Of a DNA stretch of 64,000 bases, positions 58,701 through 64,000 are shown piece after piece (position 1 is the stretch's first letter; the number at the start of each line of letters is the position of its first letter). The stretch comes from Rhabditophanes sp. KR3021. Taxonomy: Eukaryota > Nematoda > Chromadorea > Rhabditida > Alloionematidae. The stretch lies in contig CAUJLY010000003.1 in the NCBI GenBank assembly GCA_963281155.1, positions 744,001 through 808,000 on the forward strand. Reading direction: 5' to 3'. The translations under genes were made by a program, and so were the position numbers. The notes under the pieces are model-generated. The model ran no database searches. It was not told the DNA's origin and was given only the letters and a program-made list of their open reading frames with translations.

Positions 58701-61700
58701 ACAAAGAGTTATTTGAGGATCCTCATTTCCCAGCTGACGACAGTTCATTGTTTTATTCCGAAAATCCAGGAAAGAGAATTGTTTGGAAAAGACCAAATGA
58801 AATCGTTAAAGAACCAGTCCTGATTGACAGCGGTCATTCTAGATTTGATGTCATTCAAGGGTAAGTCAATAACAAATTACTTTCTTTAATAAAATACAAT
58901 TACAGTTCACTCGGAGATTGCTGGTTGATTGCTGGAGCAGCATCCCTTACCCTTCGTGACGAATTGTTCTACAGAGTCGTCGTGCCAGATCAAAGTTTCA
59001 CGGAATCCTACGCAGGAATCTTCCATTTCACTTTCTGGTCAGCCGGAAAGTGGGTCGATGTAAGTTAAAAATTAATTGATTCAAATAAATATCAAAAGAA
59101 CACCCTGGTAGTTTAATAATCTTGTTTGCAGGTTGTGATTGACGATCGTCTCCCAGTTGATGCCAACACCGGAGAATTAGTCTACATTCACTCTGAATCC
59201 AACAACGAATTTTGGAGTGCTTTGTTTGAAAAAGCTTACGCTAAGTTGCACGGCAGTTACGAAGCCTTGAAGGGAGGTACAACTTCTGAGATCATGACTG
59301 ATTGCACTGGTGGAATTTCTGAGTTCATTGACTTAACTACTCCACCCAAGAATTGCCTTCAGATGATCATGAAAGGCTTTGAGATGGGATCTCTTTTCGG
59401 ATGTTCCATTGAAGCTGATCAATACACCTATGAGGCTAAAATGCCAAATGGGCTAGTGAAGGGGCATGCTTACTCTATTACAGCTTGCAAACTTGTCAAC
59501 GGACCAAATGGCCAAACTTGTCTGCTGAGAATTAGAAATCCATGGGCCAATGAAGTAGAATGGAAGGGAGCCTGGTCAGACGTTAGTTCCCAAATTTATT
59601 AATACAAAAATTAAAACAAAAACACTTAACTAAGACAAATACAGCAAAATTTCCGTAAATCCCCAACTTTTTTCCAAATATCGGTATCAAAATGATAGCA
59701 CGTTTCAATGTCACAAACAATAAATTGGGATAGCTACGGCTGTTCCAACTTCAAATGTTTCACCGCAAAATCTTCAGTTCTTATTTCCCTTCTACCATAG
59801 ACATCCCTCACAAAACATCCGAGAGTAACTCAAAATAGGCTATTCTATTTAGTGACAATGGAGCTAAAACATTCGCATTAGTGATATAATTGAGATTTTC
59901 TAAAACCTACCATAACTGACTTCTTAGTCCATTGGTTTGTCCATTACTGTTGATATGCTCCTAAAACTAAAGAACAAATCACGATCTAGATAGAAACCTT
60001 TATTAAAGCAATAATGAGCATATACTTCACAGAATCTATAAGCAAAAGACTTTGATGAGGGTGACACACAAACTACAAAGGCATGTTATAAAGTTAACTA
60101 ACTTTAACTACCTGATTCAAAATAAGACTAAAGTTAACGACTTAGATCTCAAACAAAACAATAGATAACAATAATTAATTAAGGTAAACTAAATATCTTG
60201 CTACAAGATAGTTTAAATGATCTAACTAACGAACACGATAAATAACTGGTGTCTATAGTGGGTGAATACAATATGTATATCTATTACTATAGTATGATTG
60301 TCTGTTGTAATAATGTACAACAAAATTTGCATTAATAATATTTTTTATTTAAATAATCAGTATGTATTAACAAATATTTATATAGAACTCCTCCGAATGG
60401 GACTACATAGACAGATCTGAAAGAGAACAAATGGGAATTGTTTTCGCACATGATGGCGAATTCTGGATGTCTTATGAAGATTTTATGGCTAACTTTGAGA
60501 AAATGGAGATCTGTAATCTCGGCCCAGATGTAATGGATGAAATTGCCCAAATGACTGGAGTCAAACCACATACTCAAACATGGTCTGCTAATACTCACGA
60601 AGCTTCCTGGGTTGCCAACCAATCTGCTGGAGGATGCAGAAATTATTTGAGAACATTCGCCAATAATCCTCAAATTAGAGTTCAACTTAGTGATAGTGAT
60701 CCAAATGATGCAGATGATCTTGTTACTGTGATCTTTTCACTCATGCAAAAGCATCGCCGTCTCTTGAAGAAGCAGGGTCTTGATAACCTAGCTATAGGTT
60801 TTGCCGTCTATGACGTGGGTTTATCGTTTAGTAAAAATGCGTTTTTAAGCCATTGAATTTATATACATCAACTGAGTCTAAAATATTTACAAAAATAACT
60901 ACTATTTAAAACACAAATTTATTTTGTTACAATTAAAAAGGTTGTTTAGGATCATTTTCATAATCTTTCCGTAGAACTTTTCAAATCTTTCACCTTCTTC
61001 AAGATTATCAAAAGCTTTAGTAAACTCCTCCCCAATTCATTAATGTTATTAATTTTACTATAAGCAATTTTTACGCCAATAATCATTAGCTTGTTGCTGC
61101 TCAAATGATTCCTTAGTTAGGCCCCAGCAACCAGCTTTAAAATGCTGCCTACCGTCAACTTCAACACAGAGTCTCCAAAAATTGCCATATCAAATTTTAG
61201 ATTACTTTTAGTCCCTTTGCAACCATCAAAGAGTACTTCAGGCTTTAGTTTTTTTCCATATTTTGCTTCAAGAAGTTTAAATGTTTTATAATGGAGTACC
61301 GACACTACCCTGCAATAATTACAATTCGCGCCTCGATTAACAATACTGTGTACAAATTGTGAGTGATGTCTTTCACAATGAATACATTTGATGCATACCA
61401 CTAAATTAGATTGGTTGGCAATAGTTTCATATTCAGAAATCGGAACTACATTTCTTTCTAACACTACACTCTTCCAATTGACACAAACTTTCATACACTT
61501 GGGGAGAAATTGTTTTCAGTTATCTAGAAAAAGAAGTTTTGTTTCCACCACAGAACGGACACATCTTAACACGACCATTGGGAACAAATTTACATGTTCT
61601 GTTATTAATGTTTGTTGTGAAAAGGTAAGCCTCGGAGAATTGGCAAGTCGGGGTGCACTTAAATACATGACGATCAGTAGTTGCATAGTAATTTTGTTCT

Positions 61701-62223
61701 TTTCGTCTTCAGTACTCGGGATAGTAGTTGCATTCGAAAATAAATTAAAATGATAAGTTGGAGAAGCTGTTAGTAACAAATTTATTTAATTGATGTATAT
61801 AAATAATAAGTTCTGTCTTTTATTAAAAATTATAATAAATGTAATGGCATGCATGCGAATTTAGGTTAGCGAACTCGTAAGTTTTGAGTGTGATGTGATT
61901 TTTTTAAATAATGCTTTATTTGTGTAGTGAGAATTGGTTTATTTGTGTGGTGTGAAAGTTGCTTTAGCTTATAAATAGATTGTGTTAATAATTAAATATT
62001 TAAGGCCGGAAACATGACTGGACCATTGGATCAATCATTCTTTGCAGCTAACAAATCCTACTGCAGATCTCCTGCGTTTATTAATTTGCGTGAGATGACT
62101 GCCCGTTTCAGAGTCCCACCAGGCAATTACGTCATTGTTCCTAGTACCTTTGAACCTAATGAGGAAGCTGAATGGATGCTGAGAATCTTTACTAACGGAT
62201 TCATTGAGTCAGAAGAATTATAA
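55711..62223 (+). CDS. Calpain-type cysteine protease with glycine-rich N-terminus, CLP-1-like
   Basis: Thirteen exons: 55711-55743, 55783-55930, 56006-56092, 56138-56209, 56293-56397, 56497-56613, 56659-56862, 56910-57006, 58597-58860, 58906-59059, 59132-59581, 60386-60814 and 62005-62223. They join in frame to 792 aa. Residues 1 to about 285 are Gly-rich blocks around ILGGLLGG and [11 protein letters not shown]. The protease core follows, with catalytic Cys about 381 (LGDCWLIAG), His about 539 ([10 protein letters not shown]) and Asn about 563 ([12 protein letters not shown]); spacing equals that of classical calpains. The C2-like domain ends with [11 protein letters not shown] and [11 protein letters not shown]. 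The protein stops there, lacking the penta-EF-hand domain, as in nematode CLP-1 types, which act in muscle and necrotic neurons. Calcium would act through the protease core. Three long introns hold antisense coding remnants or noise. Polyadenylation signal 62312-62317. Confidence 0.94.
57060..57600 (-). mobile_element. Degenerate GIY-YIG/zinc-finger repeat, copy D (antisense in calpain intron)
   Basis: The minus strand at about 57090-57230 reads [20 protein letters not shown] and then [20 protein letters not shown] without a stop, the family's C-terminal block. Just upstream (57290-57440) is [20 protein letters not shown], a zinc-finger remnant in which the second Cys has become Trp, followed by [17 protein letters not shown]. 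The GIY-YIG part is not visible. Copy D lies in the 1.59-kb intron 57007-58596. Confidence 0.55.
57604..58406 (-). pseudogene. Antisense protein-like frames in the calpain intron, unrecognised
   Basis: Three minus-strand stretches follow one another. At 58191-58406: [20 protein letters not shown] and [14 protein letters not shown]. At 57940-58161, joined to the first across a plausible 44-nt intron and containing a second intron of about 40 nt: [17 protein letters not shown] and [20 protein letters not shown], with a stop at 57940. At 57604-57852: [19 protein letters not shown]. The first two could form a protein of about 130 aa with normal splice sites, so a nested gene is possible; it may instead be the 5' part of the copy D element. 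No family recognised. Confidence 0.35.
59582..60385. other. 804-nt calpain intron with possible antisense coding traces
   Basis: The minus strand at about 59640-59830 can be read as [20 protein letters not shown] and [20 protein letters not shown], flanked by stops. Weak; could be chance. Confidence 0.3.
61058..61600 (-). pseudogene. Zinc-ribbon and PD-(D/E)XK-like nuclease remnant (antisense in calpain intron)
   Basis: Minus-strand blocks inside intron 60815-62004: a zinc ribbon [14 protein letters not shown] near 61535-61580, a second Cys cluster [16 protein letters not shown] followed by RGANCNYC near 61310-61400, then [30 protein letters not shown] and, after a one-base frame change, VEVDGRQHF at 61139-61165. 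It ends with [20 protein letters not shown] and a stop at 61058. The FDxxxxxxx(V)E(V)DGxQHF pattern with a following acidic/Lys helix is the core of PD-(D/E)XK-type nucleases of the very-short-patch/homing class, which are often fused to treble-clef or ribbon fingers. At least two frame changes make it a pseudogene. Its origin, whether mobile element, virus-like or bacterial, cannot be told. Confidence 0.5.
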
Positions 62224-62690
62224 GCTTGTTCTTGCGGCTATATAAATTAATTGGCAACAATACATAATAGTAATCAATTTTTGCGCTTTGTAAATTTTAA
62301 ACGTATTTTGTAATAAAGTTAATCGCATCACAAGTGTTTAATCTGAGTTAGGAAGTACTTTATTTTAAAAGAATACAAGTACCGCAAGAAGGTATATGAA
62401 CAATAAAATCAAAAAAAAAGAGCTAAATTATCTACTACCATGGAAAGAATACATGTTTGTGGAAAATGTCCATATGAATAAAACTTCAATTGTCGGTGTT
62501 TGACACATTTTAAAGAAAAACAATATTTCATTCAATAGGCCCGTGATAAAATCCCATTTCAAAATTTGTAAACATAATAGCTAGGTTCACTAACTTCTTG
62601 ACTCTTTTGCAATATTGTTTAAGACTCTTGGTAACATTAGATCATTATATATAAAGTCCATGACCTCAATTATAGGAGAAGTACATTGAT
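62224..62690. other. Intergenic region after calpain
   Basis: Calpain polyadenylation signal AATAAA at 62312-62317. No BTB-like or other coding sequence found upstream of the kelch fragment. Confidence 0.5.
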
Positions 62691-62694
62691 AAAT

Positions 62695-63047
62695 AAATAA
62701 TTTAGATTTGATTCACGAGAAGGAGAGTGAGTTTTTTAGCTGGCATTATATATAAAACTTCTTGTACTGCTTTATCATCATTTGATCAAAGTATTACATG
62801 CGCCGGTGATCATAATAATACGTCATTGTGCCAAGTTTATGACATAAGAAACGACAGCTGGGATCTAATCTCATACAATTTACCTATTCCCACTTATGGA
62901 GCAAAATCTATAGAAGATGAGAAATGTGTTGTTGGTGGAATTGGTACCGACAAAATTCAATCATACAACAAAAAAGATAAAAAATGGAGTAATCTAGGCA
63001 TTACATTACCAAGAGAGAATGATTGCAGTTGTAAAATCTTATTATAA
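62695..63047 (+). pseudogene. Kelch-repeat gene fragment, last exon only (copy 3)
   Basis: It begins at a splice-like acceptor (tttag) with FDSREGE, then a frame change, then an open run: SCTALSSFDQSITCAGDHNN, LCQVYDIRNDSWDLIS, NLPIPTYGAKSIED, KIQSYNKKDKKWSNLGITLP, to a stop at 63045-63047. It matches the last exon of the kelch copy at 29.9 kb block by block. No upstream exon or BTB domain is present, so it is a truncated genomic copy. It runs tail-to-tail into the oxysterol-binding protein gene 45 bp away. Confidence 0.65.
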
Positions 63048-63091
63048 CTCAGAAACAAATATTTAAATGCTTTATTTTTACAATTATGTAT

Positions 63092-64000
63092 TTAAGGTAA
63101 ATTAAATAATTTAGGACATCTATCCCATGCTTGTTTATTCTTGCAATCCCAATATTCGTGCAAAAATATATGTACATCTGATGCTGTCTTTTCATCTTGG
63201 ACTTTCTTAAACCATAGAGGCTTGTATTCTTCTGGTTCGAGACCTTGTTTAGATAGATTTTCTTCTTCGAGTTCACGATTTTTGCGAGCAGTCCTTTGTT
63301 TTTCTTCTAGTTCATTTTTAACTAAGTTGGCTTCGTCCCAATATCCGTTTTCCATCAATCTTTGATCTGGGCGAAGGCGTGAATCTGTTGGAGCAACTCC
63401 CTCTTCTTCTTCGTTTAATGTAACAGTCAGTTTTGTAAAATTGTACATATTCTCACATCCTGGAAGTGGATCGTTGACAGTCCAAATTCTTTTAGGAGTA
63501 TCCGTAACCATAGTCGAAGGAACATTCGTACCATTCGTATCCTTTTCCTTTGGTTGTTTGGTTACTCTGGCAATGTCAATATATTTATCCCAAAAACCAC
63601 TGATATGCCAATGCACAAACCCATTCTTATCTTTCACAAAACCAGTAACTTTTTTTGGAGGTTCTCTGGCAAAGTATCCTGTTGCGTGGAACTTAAGGTA
63701 GCATATGTCACCGGTTGTGTGATTCTTGATTATCCTGCAATATTTTAAATCAGCTAAAACTACTATTTTATCAACTTACATATCCCCGTGATTATCAATC
63801 CATAATTTACCAATGATGATATTATGAACAGTAGTAGTAATTTTTCTAAAAGTATACAAATTACCAGACTCCTTAAACTTGATATGAGTTGCTCCAACCG
63901 GCACTACAGACATATATTTGCCCCTGAATTTAGAACTTAATTGGAAATCTTGATGCATTTCCCATGTACGCCCATCAGCATGGTGAGCAGCTGCGGGAGG
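63092..64000 (-). CDS. Oxysterol-binding protein-related protein (C-terminal part, runs off the window)
   Basis: Two exons on the minus strand, 63780-64000 (open at the right edge) and 63092-63734, with a 45-nt intron; 287 residues seen. The OSBP-related lipid-binding domain is clear: HHADGRTWEMHQDFQLSSKF, IGKLWIDNHGDMIIKNHTTG, ICYLKFHATGYFAREPPKKV, and the C-terminal signature DSRLRPDQRLMENGYWDEAN followed by the Lys/Arg/Glu-rich helix and PLWFKKVQDEKT. ORPs exchange sterols or phosphatidylserine for PI4P at ER contact sites. The EQVSHHPP signature and any PH or FFAT parts lie outside the window. The visible part is intact, and the C-terminus stops at the usual position. Confidence 0.93.

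Overview
This is animal nuclear DNA, most probably from a nematode. It is AT-rich. Most introns are only 36-50 nt, with GT...AG ends and acceptors of the tttcag/tttag type. The gene set fits a nematode: a cuticlin-type ZP protein, a short HSP12-like small heat-shock protein, a GT14 glycosyltransferase, a PET-LIM protein like LIM-9/limpet, and a calpain with a glycine-rich N-terminus like CLP-1. I cannot name the species, and phylum-level confidence is about 0.8.

Left part (1-24 kb): a YccV-domain protein (+), a small HSP (-), a claudin-like four-helix protein (-), a GT14 enzyme (-), a ZP/cuticlin gene (-), a small secreted or inner-membrane protein (-), an SLC7 amino-acid transporter (+), a 73-aa membrane protein (+), a neuropeptide-receptor-like GPCR (+), an SLC17-type MFS transporter (-), a Cys-loop anion-channel subunit (-) and an unrecognised 302-aa protein (-). 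Middle (24.7-36 kb): the P5A ATPase ATP13A1 (-) is divergent with mitochondrial ribosomal protein L55 (+); then come a BTB-kelch pseudogene (-), a START-domain protein (+) and an intronless plastin (+). Right part (36.7-64 kb): a disordered protein that may be the 5' end of the PET-LIM gene, the PET-LIM gene with multi-kilobase introns, a 13-exon calpain, a kelch fragment, and the C-terminal part of an oxysterol-binding protein running off the right edge (-).

Most genes are unrelated housekeeping, cuticle, membrane or cytoskeletal loci. The one striking theme is in the few long introns. Those of the ZP, SLC7, LIM and calpain genes hold decayed copies of one repeated coding sequence, with a CxxC zinc finger, a GIY-YIG-like nuclease motif and a C-terminal signature around TNSDSGKPS. 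Every copy is antisense to its host. The SLC7 copy sits in an intron whose two splice junctions lie inside a 15-bp direct repeat that matches one continuous exon sequence, so the insertion probably created the intron. Another calpain intron holds antisense remnants of a zinc-ribbon protein with a PD-(D/E)XK-like nuclease motif. Three decayed kelch copies show a second multicopy, eroding family.

Exon boundaries were worked out by hand from reading frame, splice consensus and family conservation. No database or RNA evidence was used.
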